A stretch of DNA of 64,000 nt from Atherinomorus stipes (Eukaryota > Chordata > Actinopteri > Atheriniformes > Atherinidae): positions 161,501 through 225,500 of the forward strand of contig JALJCO010001423.1 in assembly GCA_023101725.1 (NCBI GenBank), read 5' to 3'. Under the pieces are notes generated by a model. The model had not been told where the DNA came from. It searched no databases and saw only the letters and a program-made list of their open reading frames with translations. A program made the translations under genes and the position numbers. This document shows positions 22,738 through 34,354 of this stretch, piece by piece; positions within the stretch are counted from its first letter, which is position 1; each line of letters opens with the position of its first letter.

Positions 22738-23428
22738 AATCTTTCTTTAAAAAGAAAGATAAGGAAAACAGACCTCAAAATACTGTATGTTATTGTCATT
22801 TCTGTTTTTAAGGAAAAATGGTTCCATAAAATGTTTGTAAAACTGCTCAGCAACACTTCGACCAGACATTTGCAGTCCTGTCAAGTAGTCCTGCACATCA
22901 GAAGTAATTCCGTCCCTGCACACAGCTTCCAGTGTTCTTTTCTGTCAGCTGTCATGTCCGCTGTTCAATGTTCTCCTGATGAACATGGCCTGAACATTAA
23001 CCAACAAGAAAGAGATCCTAAAATGTAAAAAAAAAAAAGTCCTCAGCTGTCTTTGAGGCCTTTTCTATTTCATGATTTGCTCTTTGCTGGTCAAACGCTC
23101 TTGGAGAGTGTAAAGTTTAGTGTGTTGTCCCCATTTTTAGCCTTGTTTTACTCTTGCTGGTACCTGGTGACCCAGTCATGAGTCTCTGAGGACGTTTTTC
23201 TTTAATGTACTGTAGAACTGACATTTCCATTCTTGCAAAACTATTAGAATTCCCATCATCCTCATCTGATAAACCAACTTGATGATCCTCATCAGTTACA
23301 ATAATCCTTTTATCCAACACCAACATGCTAGGTGCCTGGAAATGAGTCACCTGAGGATGCATTCACATATTTAGACTCAGTTTATGCTGTTGCTCAGCAA
23401 AGAGTTAAATTATAAGTTGTTTAACTTG
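22738..23428. other. Intronic sequence, nothing recognised
   Basis: No gene, RNA or repeat end identified. Confidence 0.45.
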
Positions 23429-23489
23429 CATCCATCCATCCATCCATCCATCCATCCATCCATCCATCCATCCATCCATCCATCCATCC
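23429..23489 (+). repeat. CATC tetranucleotide microsatellite
   Basis: About 15 uninterrupted CATC units. Confidence 0.95.
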
Positions 23490-24720
23490 CATATTCAAAG
23501 CCAAGCCTGAGAACCTCCATCCAGGCCTTCAGAGACTAATCCGTGTGCTCTTTTCCACCATTCCCAGTTTATTTATGGAATGCAGCTTTGTCATATTTTT
23601 CCATAGCGCAATTTTCCCCTATAAATAGACACGTAAGGCTCAGAGAGTTGGGAGAATGAGGGGTCAGTATCTGTTGTGGACACTCATCACTGCCCCCCTT
23701 CCCTGTCTTACTCTCCCCCTATTTTTCCAAATATTTGAACACTGACAAATATAGTGCAATGTTAGGGTGATGGGAACCCGATGGATCTACCTCCGGTGCA
23801 AAAAAAAGGAGCAGAGTTTCCAGCTGTTCTGTCCCATTTTTCCACAGACATAAATAAAAAAAAATTTCCCTGAGCCCAGTAGCATGCTGACTATTAACAG
23901 CCATTAAGTTTACATAAACACTGAGACTGAGTGCAATGAAATGTATAATTTTGTGGCTTATCCTGCATTATCTGGACACAGACATAGAAGCTGTTGCTCT
24001 TCATCTTCGTTAAAAAAATGTCTAAAATCCTGATGAATGACAAAATTGTGAATTAATCAAAACACATAAGGGTTAACTCTAAAGAGGCTCAGCAAACTCC
24101 AAGAAATTTACAGGAAACTTTATGTTTTTTTTGCAAGTAAAAATGATTGAAATTGTTCAATAACAAAAAATAAATAAATAAAATATTAAATAAATAAAAT
24201 ATTTGAGCATGGAATTTTTGGTAGCTGAACAATGTTTTGCCCTTTTTGCAGTCACTTTAAGCCAGTTTAGTTTACACCTTTTTGTTTTAACCAACCTCTG
24301 AGCTTTTTCGTGAAACACCTTCCGTGCAGTTCTTGTTCTCAGAGAACTAAGGCTAAACACTTGGAATATATCGGTACTGTTACAGTAGCTTATATCAGGG
24401 TACAGTAGGAAAATGGTGTCTTTGTGTTTCAGTGTGCTGCATGTTACTTATTACAGACTTAATCCTCCTCAGTTCATGGGATAACGCCGTCTCACACATT
24501 TCTGCAGAGATATGCTGTCACTCATCAGAAACCTCGTCTCTCTGATTCGAGTCAGGCTGCACACACTATGCATTTTTTACTCCCTTCAAACCCTAAATGC
24601 TGGTGCTGTGATTTATGATGTAATCATGCTGCAATATTCACCTGACAAGCTTCTGGTTGACAAGCCAGGACTTTCCACAAACATTCATCATCAGGTTTTT
24701 CAACAACACTGAGACGTGCA
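23490..24720. other. Intronic sequence, nothing recognised
   Basis: Only a short AAAT-rich run (24,160-24,205) stands out. Confidence 0.45.
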
Positions 24721-24721
24721 C

Positions 24722-24890
24722 CTCCTTGCCCGGCATTGCCGGTGTATGAATGTTTCAGTGGTGGTTGGAGAGGCTGTTGGTGAAACCTTAGCTTCTATGT
24801 TTCCATCAGTCTGCCCAGGGGCGACCGCGGCTATGTGGCTTACCATCATCACAAGTATAAATGAGGAATGAATGAATAATGGATCCAATG
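24722..24890 (+). repeat. Dispersed teleost SINE/LINE-tail-like repeat
   Basis: GGTGTATGAATG, CAGTCTGCCCAGGGGCGACC and GTGGCTTACCATCATCAC followed by GAATGAATGAATAATGGATC match the wording of a common fish repeat. The class was not determined. Confidence 0.5.
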
Positions 24891-25186
24891 TGAGCGCTCA
24901 TTGTGCCATCAGCTTATTATTATTTATCTATTTATTTATTTTTGCTCTCATGCAGCCCCACATCATCACTAACACTTCACTGTAGCACTTAGAAACATGC
25001 ACATACTTCTGCTGTGATCTTGAACCCAATCAGAGCCAAACATTATTGATCTTGGTCTCATCCTGGTTAAGCCAAACTGCAAGAACAGTGTGCAGAAAAC
25101 TGAGTGTACCCTGACTGGTTACATGGGAGAATAAAGGAAAAGTAACAGCCAGTTGCAGACAATCACATATACTCAAAGGATTGTAG
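24891..25186. other. Intronic sequence, nothing recognised
   Basis: No feature identified apart from a short ATTT-rich run near 24,915-24,945. Confidence 0.4.
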
Positions 25187-25612
25187 TAGGGATGGGCGAT
25201 ATGGACTAAAAAATGTATACAATATTTCTTTATTTTCACGGTAACGATAAGTGACGATAAAAACTATAGCAAAATATTTTGTATTATAAATCTGTCACTA
25301 AATTCTGTCTTGAAAGCCCTAAAAAACACTAGAAGCTACTAAACTATATCATTTAAGTTAAGTGGGCACCTGTATTGCAAAACTGTAGTGACACCAATCA
25401 AACAAGTCTGAAATATGAGAGAGCAAACTCCACATTTATTCAAACCATGCAAACAGCAAAACTAACTTGGCTTATTAAAAAACCAAAGTAGTGCAACTGC
25501 AAACACAAACTGATAAATTGTCATCTCACGATAAAAACGATAAATTCAAATTGTTATTGTGGGGAATTTCTTTGACGATATATTGCACACGATAAAATAT
25601 CGCCCATCCCTA
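25187..25612. mobile_element. hAT-type MITE with 16-bp perfect terminal inverted repeats
   Basis: TAGGGATGGGCGATAT at 25187-25202 and its exact reverse complement at 25597-25612 bound 426 bp rich in CGATAA motifs. The flanks share ATTGT but the 8-bp duplication is imperfect. Non-coding. Confidence 0.85.
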
Positions 25613-25661
25613 ATTGTCAGCAAATGTGAACACCTCTAGCAGAGCAGAGGCAGCAGCAATC

Positions 25662-25975
25662 AGGTGTGTTTAACACAATGTGTAAGAGGAAAGACATCAG
25701 CAAAGATCTTGGAGAAGCAACTGATGCTTCCAATCAATCTGGGAAGGGTTTGAGATCATTTTCAAATAATTTGGAGTCTCAGTCCAAGTTCAGCCCAAGG
25801 TCAGGCCGTGGGAAAGACCCAGGAGCCACATCTCAGACCATCCAGGCCTCATTGGAGGCAGCCAATGTGTCTCTAATCTGAAGCACAGCAGCAAATCTAC
25901 AGCAGAATGGGAGAAAAACAAAAGAATCCAGGATTTAACATGGTCCAGCCAAAGTCCAGGCTTCAACCTGGGATG
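25662..25975 (+). mobile_element. Tc1-like transposase pseudogene, deletion derivative
   Basis: The frame CKRKDISKDLGEATDASNQS and GKGLRSFS matches the Tc1 N-terminal region. The sequence then jumps, after ATCTCAGACCATCCAGGCCT, to the C-terminal part (CAAATCTACAGCAGAATGGG, GTCCAGCCAAAGTCCAGGCT). The catalytic core is deleted. Confidence 0.8.
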
Positions 25976-26320
25976 AAATAATTCCTAAAATAACTTAAAT
26001 AACTTTGATTACAAAAAATCCCTGATGCAAATTATCTGATCCCACCCTTTACTTAATCCATAAAAATCACACAAGAAAACAAGACTATAGTCTAAAGTTT
26101 GGATCTATTACAAACAACAAAAAAAGTGATAATATTGTGCAGTGTGTTTCCTGTAAAACCAAACAGCTTCTCATGGTAGCAGGATGACAAAACTACAGCA
26201 TCTCAGCTGAAAGCTGCCAGTTTCCACATCCAGTCAGAGCAAAACAAACACAAGGCAGCGTTTCAACTCAGCACTTTAATCTCAATCAGCTGGCTCGTTG
26301 GTTATGACATTTGTGAAGCA
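25976..26320. other. Intronic sequence, nothing recognised
   Basis: No feature identified. Confidence 0.4.
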
Positions 26321-26324
26321 AATA

Positions 26325-26751
26325 CAGTCATCCTCAAAATTATACCCTCCAATTAAAGAAAAGGCTAAATTCACAATAGTAATTCAAATAACAAGAAACT
26401 AAAGAACCTAATAACAAATAAAAAATTACCAAATTAAAATGTAGTGAAATAAAATATTGCATTTTATTGTAGCTGGAAATAATAATTACACTAGAGAAAA
26501 CACTTGATTGCAGTGATTGTCTCAAAGTGTTGCTCAACAAAATTTTAGCTTCAAAGAGCCGTCATGCTTCTTGTTTTATTTTTTGTGCATTTGCTTTTAA
26601 TATTTCTTTAAAACCACAACTCAAAATCCATGTCAAGATTTTCATAGAATTTTTATTTATTATTACTTTTGTCAATTTCAACTTATTTCACTGACAGCTG
26701 TTTTTTTTTCCTTCTTTAATTGGAGGGTATGAATAATTTTGAGGATGACTG
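26325..26751. mobile_element. Tc1/mariner-type MITE, compact copy
   Basis: CAGTCATCCTCAAAATTAT at the left and its exact reverse complement at the right lie next to TA dinucleotides (26323-26324 and 26752-26753). The repeats extend through TACCCTCCAATTAAAGAA, with a 4-base gap in the left copy. It is related to the element at 9,230-10,420 in inverse orientation and has no hAT insertion. Confidence 0.88.
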
Positions 26752-27028
26752 TATGTTAGCGGAGGCTTGGGTTAAATGACTTTTAAAGTTCTTATCCTGC
26801 AACATTTTTCTATTTCTTTTACATGAAACAGTTGCTACATAAATCCAATTGTAAGGCTGCAGATCCATCATGCTCATATTTGATCTCCATCTGAACCATC
26901 TCAGCTTGGAAGCTGCTCACATTAATTTATCCTACACATGAGCATTTACCCAAAATAACAGATGTTGCCCAATTTTATCAGATGATGCTGCACTTATAAA
27001 ATCGGTAATCACTTGTTAAAATGTAGTC
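26752..27028. other. Intronic sequence, nothing recognised
   Basis: No feature identified. Confidence 0.4.
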
Positions 27029-27477
27029 TTAAAGGGACTAGAGGCAGGAGTTTGAAAAAAACAAACATGCATGTCCATTTTTTTTAATACTAATGGGTGA
27101 TGAAGCGCTAAATATCAAAAAGAACGTTTTCACCCACGTTTCTCTCCGTTGCCTTGAACAGGCAAAATCGCTGCAATTCGGTGTCCGAATTTCCCGCGCT
27201 ACCCTGTGGACATGACGTCAAATGACGCTACATCCGCAGTTCTGATCCAGACGGAAGAAGACGGTCGCGGTAAATTCAGACACTGTAAGCGATAGTTATG
27301 GATTCTTCTGCCGTCAGCAAACGATCCAGATCAACTGAAAGACACTAAAAAGTGGAACTACGGAGAAAAAGCTTAGTAAACAACATTATAGCTTCAGTTT
27401 GTGCACGCTCCCGTGGCGGCTTGGCTCGTGGCTGCAGTTACCTGAAGCGCCAGTCGTGAGTTTCGTAGTCCCTTTAA
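27029..27477. mobile_element. TTAA-flanked MITE (family M2)
   Basis: TTAAAGGGACTA at 27029-27040 and its exact reverse complement at 27466-27477 bound 449 bp without coding capacity. The outer four bases are TTAA on both sides, as expected for piggyBac-type insertion. Confidence 0.75.
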
Positions 27478-27751
27478 CTGGTACTATTTCATTTTTTTTT
27501 TTTGATTCACTGCTGATATCAGAAAAAAGTAAATAAATACAGCTTATGAAAGCAGAGAAAGTAGAAGAGAAGCAAACAGATGCTGGCAACAGCTCAACAT
27601 CAGTAGAAAGTGTTCAGTAGGATTAATCAATATCATAGTTGGAAACATTTTTAAAAACTGTTTTTGGCCACATCACCAGCACTGATTATGTAGAGACTAG
27701 ATAACACAAATCTTTCTCAGTCAGTTAAGGTTGTTTTAAAATTGCATTCAT

Positions 27752-28062
27752 AACCGTACCGTCTTCTGCTGCTTATCTGAGGTCGGGTCGCAGGGGCAGC
27801 TGCCTAAGCAGGGAAGCCCAGACTTCCCTCTCCCTGCCCACAGCCGCCAGCTCATCCGGGGGGATCCCGGGGCTCCCCCAGGCCACCCGGGAGACGTAGT
27901 CCCTCCAGCATGTCCTGGGTCTCCCCCGGGGTCTCGTCCCGGTGGGAAGTGCTTGGAACACCTCACCAGGGAGGCCTCCAGGAGGCATCCTGACCAGATG
28001 CCCGAGCCACCTCATCTGGCTCCTCTCAGTGTGGAGGAGCAGTGGCTCCACTATCACTGTTC
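27752..28062 (-). mobile_element. Non-LTR retrotransposon ORF2 C-terminus
   Basis: The minus frame contains VEPLLLHTERSQMRWLGHLV, RMPPGGLPGEVFQALP and RPRGRPRTCWRDYVSR, the C-terminal region of a LINE polyprotein very abundant in teleosts. It is 5'-truncated, so no reverse-transcriptase catalytic motifs are present. The clade was not determined. Confidence 0.82.
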
Positions 28063-28855
28063 CACGGCCAGGACGAAAACCACAACTTCATTTTTTGAAG
28101 TTGTTGGATCTTTAGTTGTCTTGTGGGGTGTAATCTCTTATCTTATATAAATCAGTAATTTAAAGCAACCTTTACCGATCTTGCATTTCAGAAAGCACAG
28201 CAAGATTATTTGAATATAAACAGTCCCGCCTCACTCCTAAGACACACCCCTTCATTCCCTCCACCTCCCAATGCAAAATCAAAGGTCTGACAGGCAGGTC
28301 TGTTGGACAATCCTAGAGGTGCACCCCACTTCAAGGATTGGTTGGAGTTTTCATTGAATATTTAGAGATTGGAATAATATTTTATTTTGATTAATGGTGG
28401 GTCTGTCTTGTATTTTAGAGTTCCATTACCTCATTCATAGCATTTTACCCTGTTAGAAAAATAGTGTAAGAATGCAACATCGGTAAGGGTTGCTTTAATA
28501 TAATGTGTTAGCATGGTGAGGAAAGATACCCTCGTAGCCAACCAATTTTCTGATTTAGACTAAGTAGATATAAACATATTTGGACAGAGTCACTGGGTGA
28601 AATAATGAATTTACAGTATGTAAAGTCACCACCAATGGGTGGAGGACAGGACAGGATGGTAAACATTTGTTAAACGTTGATCTCTGTTGCGTTGCCACAG
28701 CGATCATATCCTGAGCTGGTAGGCGGAGTGTAAGAGAGACGCTACGTTATAGCATCATAGTGGGGCACCACCTTGTAATAAAGAAGATGCCACAAAAACA
28801 AAAGAGGAGAATGGCAGAGATCTGGCTGTTTAAGTTCTTTAAAATCATGTGCCAG
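28063..28855. other. Intronic sequence, nothing recognised
   Basis: No gene or repeat end identified. Confidence 0.4.
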
Positions 28856-29536
28856 TGTAACGGAGCACTGTGATATACTTCCAATTGCCATTAAAGTACG
28901 TTGGTTACTTAATGTGTTGGTTCTTGGACGCCCCTCTCACTGCTGTCCAGTAAACGCCACTGTCTGTGGCGGAACAGCGCCAGTAATGAGACAGACATGC
29001 CCGAGGTAGGTTGGTTTGTGCAGCACTCTGTTATATATTATATTTTGTGTCATAGAGATGCTCTTTTTATAACATGGATGTGTGATATATGTGGTAGCTA
29101 TGCTAGAGACACTGTTTGAATGGTTTAGATGGTACTTTTATGACAAATGTTGTTGAAATGCACTGACGATGCACATAGCTAACTTCTCTATGCTAAGGAA
29201 ATCTTATGTTGTTTATAGTGTGCTGCATGTGAACCACCTGGTAAAAGCCGGCTGTCTGACCAGCACTTTATTGTATGCAGGTACATACATATTTTTATTG
29301 TTGTATATTTGTTTTATATACGTTATCAGTGCCAGTAATGAGACAGACATGCCCGCGTGTGCTGCGTGTGAACCACCTGGTAAAAGCCGGCTGTCTGACA
29401 GCACTTTATTGTATGCAGAATAAACTGCGGCGTGAAAGACAAGCCAGCCGTCTCCCTGCTTATTTCTACACACAACGCAGAGTAACGTCCTTAAAGACTA
29501 CTTGGACCAGCCAGTATCAAGACTGAGCTGGTTACA
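28856..29536 (+). mobile_element. Solo LTR of an LTR retroelement (putative)
   Basis: The segment starts TGTAACGG and ends CTGGTTACA, giving the TG...CA ends and 6-bp inverted termini expected of an LTR. CCAG lies directly outside both ends (28852-28855 and 29537-29540), a 4-bp target duplication. AATAAA at about 29,420 is a plausible polyadenylation signal. There is no adjacent gag or pol sequence and no second LTR, so it is probably a recombination-derived solo LTR. It contains a partial internal duplication: GCCAGTAATGAGACAGACAT at 28,979 and 29,331, and GTGAACCACCTGGTAAAAGC at 29,229 and 29,368. Confidence 0.65.
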
Positions 29537-29540
29537 CCAG

Positions 29541-29931
29541 GGAAAAAAAAAAAAAAAAATCCACAATGCTGTTGCTGCTCTGTTCTTATAGCACAGGAAA
29601 TGATGATTATTTTGTCCAATCATCGGATTGTGTCATGTTCAAACTTTCAACAGAAGGATCTCAAAAAAGTATATTGGCTTGAATTGGACAGTCTGGCACC
29701 CTTCCCAGGTGTTCCCCATGGAAACCCATAAAAATGTTTATAGCATCTCATCCCATACCTAGTCAAACCCCTGCATGAAAATGGGCTTAATTTACTGAAA
29801 ACACAGACACAAGCTTCATTAACACAATAACAACCTTACCGCTGGTTCTCAACTAATGAGCTATATTATTGATTAACATGGGCAGTTGATGACTACCTGC
29901 TCACCTTAGCTGAACCTCAACTTTAACCAAA
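29541..29931. other. Intronic sequence, nothing recognised
   Basis: Apart from a 17-base A run at about 29,544, nothing stands out. Confidence 0.4.
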
Positions 29932-29997
29932 GCCAGTCAAAATTTGGGCACACTGGTTGTATTTATAATGACTGGATAAGGATGTCCAAACTTTTGA
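29932..29997. mobile_element. Miniature Tc1-type element
   Basis: GCCAGTCAAAATTTGGGCAC and GTCCAAACTTTTGACTG are inverted repeats of the widespread CAGTCAAAAGTTTGGACAC Tc1 terminus, only about 65 bp apart. The same family lies at 59,261-59,331. Confidence 0.65.
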
Positions 29998-29999
29998 CT

Positions 30000-30655
30000 G
30001 TTACTAAAACACAACAACAGAAACTGTGGGTTCCTATAGTCCATGCAGAAATTTCGGCCTTCCAGCTGCTAACTGTGATAACAGGGCTCTGGTGACTCTG
30101 CTGCTACTAGCCAGTGGTGTTTGACTTCACTCACACACACATACAGCACAGCCTCCCTCATACACACACACACACACACACACTGCTGGAGTGACATTGT
30201 TGTTCATTCAGAGAAGCAGCTTGCTGTCGTAGCTGGCTGCGTTTGTTGTTGAAAGGTCCCCTGGGTGGAGATTCCTTTGGGCCTCAGTCATAAGGAGAGG
30301 CATCAATGGGGATAAATGAATGGGCCGGCCATCAGGTGCTGCTCTGCTGTGTGACTGTTGCTGAATGGGGAGCACATCACACAACCACCATGAAAACAGA
30401 CAACTTTATAGCTGCGTCGGCTGCGTTCATTTGATACAGTTCAGGCTGATTAATTGATTGATTGATTGACTGACTTGATTGAAAACATGTGGTTATAACA
30501 GTGAATCAGATATAATAACAAAATTGAAGTGATTTTAAACAGAAAAAAATAATCACAAAACAAAGAAAAAAATTAACTAAATGTTTAAAAAGGAGAAGAA
30601 AAAAGGAAAAAAAAATCAAATCCCACCCCCATTTAAAGTCCTTTGTTACATTTAG
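30000..30655. other. Intronic sequence with CA repeats
   Basis: CA runs lie at 30,128-30,140 and 30,162-30,183. Otherwise unassigned. Confidence 0.45.
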
Positions 30656-30659
30656 TTTA

Positions 30660-31034
30660 GTCAGTCAGTCATTTTCTGTACCGCATATTCAGTTCAGGGT
30701 CGCGGGGGTTGCTGGAGCCTATCCCAGCTATCCCTGCGACAGACTGGCAACCTGTCACAGTACCAACACAGAGAGACGGACAACAGCGCACACTCACATT
30801 CATACCCAGGGTCAATTTAGAGTGACCAATTAACTTAACATGCATGTCTTTGGATGGTGGGGGAAGCTGGAGTACCCGGAGAGAACCCATGCATACACAG
30901 GGAGAACATGCAAACTCCACACAGGAAGGCCGCCGTTGGAATTGTTCAAACACCCTCCCCAGCCGGGGCTCAAACTAGCAACCTTTTTTTTCTGTGAGGC
31001 TGCGGTGTTAACCACCACACCACAGTGCAGCCCA
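30660..31034 (-). mobile_element. tRNA-like SINE / abundant teleost repeat
   Basis: On the minus strand the 5' end GCACTGTGGTGTGGTGGTTA resembles an A-box region, and GTTTGAGCCCC lies where a B box is expected. The body (TGGAGTTTGCATGTTCTCCC, CATCCAAAGACATGCATG, CTGGGATAGGCTCCAGCAAC) is a repeat found throughout fish genomes. The tRNA ancestry is an inference. Confidence 0.65.
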
Positions 31035-31955
31035 CATTTAGTTTAGGTCAAATATAAATAGATATACTAAAAATGTAAATATATTAGCTACGCCACCAGT
31101 CAATAGTTTGACTGTGAGTGTAAAAATATATATATAAGTATTTATATTAGTAATTATATACGTATACATACAAATATGTTAACTATACATATTTACTAGG
31201 GCTCAGTTTCATTTCTATTTTTTACCCCTACTCTTTGGCACTTAAAATGGAGCAACAAGGGGTAGGGCTGACAGTCAACCCCTACAAATGGGAACATCCC
31301 TTAAAGCAATCGCATTCGTCATCAGTGATCCCGCCGGCTTGTATGTAAGCAGATGCGCGCTGAGCTGTTGCTGGAAATCTTGAGAAATCAAGCCGTCAGC
31401 TGTGGGTTAACGTTACCAGGCTAATGTTAATGTTAAGTCTGATTTGTGCACAATATTCCCGCTCGTGTTGTAACCAATGACGCCCGCCATGTCACAGAAA
31501 ACAGAAGAAGCTTTTACTGATCACACATCACTGCAGATCATCAGGGCTGCCTACAGAGTACAGCTGGTTTTCACCATGGTAGCGTTTATGTTACTGAGGC
31601 TTCAACGTAGTCATGCTGCACCCAAAAGACTACAAGGACGGGGACTGAAGATTTTCTCAAAAACATCTGATTAATCAATATTTAGTCTTATACAATTAAT
31701 TATTTGCAAAGTTCATTTGGTGATAATGGTTTCAATACTGTGTTCAACTGGGAAATAGTTTTATTAGCAATTTAGATTTTACGCTCTCTTTTCCTGGAAA
31801 AAATAACCAGAGATAAAAACATATAAAACTACAGTTTTCTTGGCCAGTTCTGATCTTGATAACATCTGCGCCCTCGTTATTCTGCTATTATAACCGATTT
31901 TCCTCACCTATAGCACAAATACAGTATAGGCCTACAGATAAAATAAATTAGGGGG
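31035..31955. other. Intronic sequence, unassigned
   Basis: AT-rich from 31,110 to 31,200. The 65-codon plus frame at 31,477-31,674 has no family signature. Confidence 0.4.
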
Positions 31956-31959
31956 AGAT

Positions 31960-32001
31960 TGGAGTTTTTGGGGATCACGATTGCGATTTTTGGGATAAAA
32001 A

Positions 32002-32032
<31 letters not shown>

Positions 32033-32345
32033 TTTTTTTTAATAAAAAACAAAAAAGTACCTGTAGAAAAAAGAAAATAGTTTTAACTGAGAAGCTATGT
32101 TATAAAAAAAAAAAAAAATTAAATATAGTATAAAAAAAAAAAAAAAAAAATATATTCCTTCTTCATTTTCTTTTTTAAAAAATAAAAAAAAAAAAAATGA
32201 TAAATTGTATAACTATTGTGATATGATTTTAAAAAAATAAAAAACATAAATTATTAATTTTATATTAAAATATATAAATAGATAAGTAAAAAAAAATAAA
32301 AAAAAATAAAAAAAAAAAAAGAAAAGAAAAGAAGGAATAAGAAAG
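31960..32345. repeat. Poly(A)/AT homopolymer-rich stretch
   Basis: There are many A runs of 10-25 bases with single-base interruptions. This may be an expanded AT-rich repeat or poorly resolved consensus sequence. No coding content. Confidence 0.7.
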
Positions 32346-32349
32346 ATGA

Positions 32350-33075
32350 AGAGATGATTGTTTAATGGGCCCAGAAGGCGGACGGGGGCGGGCGCGGCTA
32401 AAATAAATACATTAAACTACTTTGGTGTTGTTATGCTAATTAATACAGCTCTTATTATCAAGCACCAGCAGTTATGATAGGACTGACCCATTCCTGATTG
32501 CATCTTTCAGGTTTCCTCTGCTAGTTCTTACCGCTAGTAAACTACTTGACAATGAGGCTCAGATCTACAGTCCGAGAGGAGCAGGGTTTTCCCCGTCAGC
32601 TGTGGCTGTGATGGATCAGGGAGATGAGGAAGGGAAATGGTGGTTGGGGAAAGGATCTGTGGAGGTTAGTTGTGAGCTTCATTTAATATTTGCAGAATGT
32701 TTAGAAAAGTTTTCATCTCACCGATCAAGGTAAAGTTCTCTGAGAGTCACAGCCAACTTTACCAGAAGCTTCAGCAGTTCCCCTGTTATCTGTGCCGTCT
32801 ACAGCGGGAGAGTCTACAGCATCCATGCCAAACAGTGGACAGTCATCAGTGACAGTGTGATTTTCAGCTAAGAGAGCGACATGCAGAAGATCCTGAACAA
32901 TTTCCTGTTGAAAGTAAACCTTTTCTGTGGTTCATCAGCTTCAATCCTCCATCCTACTCCCAAGGCCACACATGGCCACAGCGGCCGAGCAGGATGCTCT
33001 GCACTAAGAGCCTGGGACCTGCTCAGTGGTTGTTTGACCAATATGAAAGGATCTGTCCCCTAGATACACCTTGAA
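32350..33075. other. Intronic sequence of higher GC, unassigned
   Basis: Two stretches (about 32,510-32,665 and 32,700-33,060) read better as protein than their surroundings, for example AVMDQGDEEGKWWLGKGSVE near 32,610, but I do not recognise a family and find no intact frame. They could be an old pseudogene or transposon interior. Confidence 0.3.
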
Positions 33076-33078
33076 AGA

Positions 33079-33098
33079 CCCCCCCCCCCCCCCCCCCC
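33079..33098 (+). repeat. Poly(C) tract, 20 bases
   Basis: An uninterrupted run of C, unusual in this AT-rich intron. Confidence 0.95.
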
Positions 33099-33099
33099 T

Positions 33100-33610
33100 T
33101 CTCATTTACATAATGAGGCAGAAATTGTACAGAAAAGGAAAAAAGGAGACACTGAAATAAATACTCTTGGAGAAATAGAGGGGGAAAAAGCAAGATTAGA
33201 AGTATTGACATAAATATGACTACATTTAAAAAGTGTCTAAATATTCTGAAAACAACATTCTAACATTAATGGACCCTACAAATGATCCATTTTAAGCTGT
33301 GATATGATCTAGAATTGCCCACAGCTGTGCACATTCCCATGATGAGAACATTCTTGGCGTAACACACCACAGGTAAGGTAGCGCGAGTGCTTCCATCTTC
33401 ACCTAGTAGAGTTTTAAAACTTATATTTGTGTTAAAGTTTCAGGTGTTTGATGAGTTTTCTGACACACACTCTGTCTGTGGTGTTGGCAGAAGTGCGCTT
33501 TCCCGCGAGGACGTGCAGGCAAGTGTCTGTGTGCGGTAGTATCACAGAGAAACTCGAGAGCAGAGATGACATGTCTTTATGTAAATGGGATAAATAACAC
33601 CAGACTGTTT
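33100..33610. other. Intronic sequence, nothing recognised
   Basis: No feature identified. Confidence 0.4.
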
Positions 33611-33614
33611 AGTT

Positions 33615-33858
33615 TTAAAGGCAGGGTAAGGGGCGGCAAGCGGCAGTTCAGTTTGATGGACACGTATCATCGTTCAATCAACAAGAACAGACCGTTCAAG
33701 ATGATTGAATGGGTTTTTTCAGTCGTGTCCGTTCCACAGGTGACAAAATTTTTAATTTTTGTGTCAGGACATTTTATTAATTGGCTGCAATCGGGGTGTG
33801 ATTTTAAGCAATATAGGAAAAAATGCTCCAGGAAAACATCATCCACCCTACCTTTCAT
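33615..33858. mobile_element. TTAA-type MITE (family M1), copy 2
   Basis: The left end TTAAAGGCAGGGTAAGG and the degraded right end CCACCCTACCTTT delimit the copy. GTGTCCGTTCCACAGGTGA, TTGGCTGCAATCGGGGTGTG and AAAACATCATCCACCCTACC align with the right part of 13,114-13,791. It lacks the palindrome present there. Confidence 0.72.
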
Positions 33859-33859
33859 A

Positions 33860-34350
33860 AAATAATTTAGAATATAGCTGTTGTAGAGGAGACGAGACTT
33901 TACATGACTTCTGTTCTGACTTGGTCAGAAATAAATTAACATGGCTTAGTAGGTGGGCCGCTGGGTCTCGTAGGGAGGGCGGGGTGCCCCGCCTTTATAA
34001 TGGTAGGGGAAACACTGCCTCTCTTTGGAACCACCTCCTAGTCTGGTTTCAGGAAGCAGAACCAGCTCCAGAACAAGCTCCCAGTCTGGCTTCATGAAGC
34101 AGACATCCTCTCTACCTTCGGGTCATCTTCAAACTTTCCTTCCTGATAAATCTTATAGCTAGGTCTGGCTTGGTGACCTCTATCCCTTTAGTCCTCTTAC
34201 TATAGGCCGAGGCTGCTAGATGGCGTCCCATAATGCACTGGGCTCCTCTTTCCTCTCTTTATGTATTAGTGTATGATGTTATTGTTGTCATTAAAATCCA
34301 AACTTAAATTTTCTACCTTAAAAATAGTTTCGACTCAATTGAAAGAAACC
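33860..34350. other. Intronic sequence with weak repeat similarity
   Basis: TTCCTGATAAATCTTATAGC and CCATAATGCACTGGGCTCCT resemble fragments of a dispersed fish element, but boundaries could not be drawn. Confidence 0.3.
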
Positions 34351-34354
34351 AAAA

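Noticed and set aside
22516..23028. 170-codon plus-strand frame
   Set aside because: It runs antisense through a tRNA-derived SINE and into unrelated sequence.
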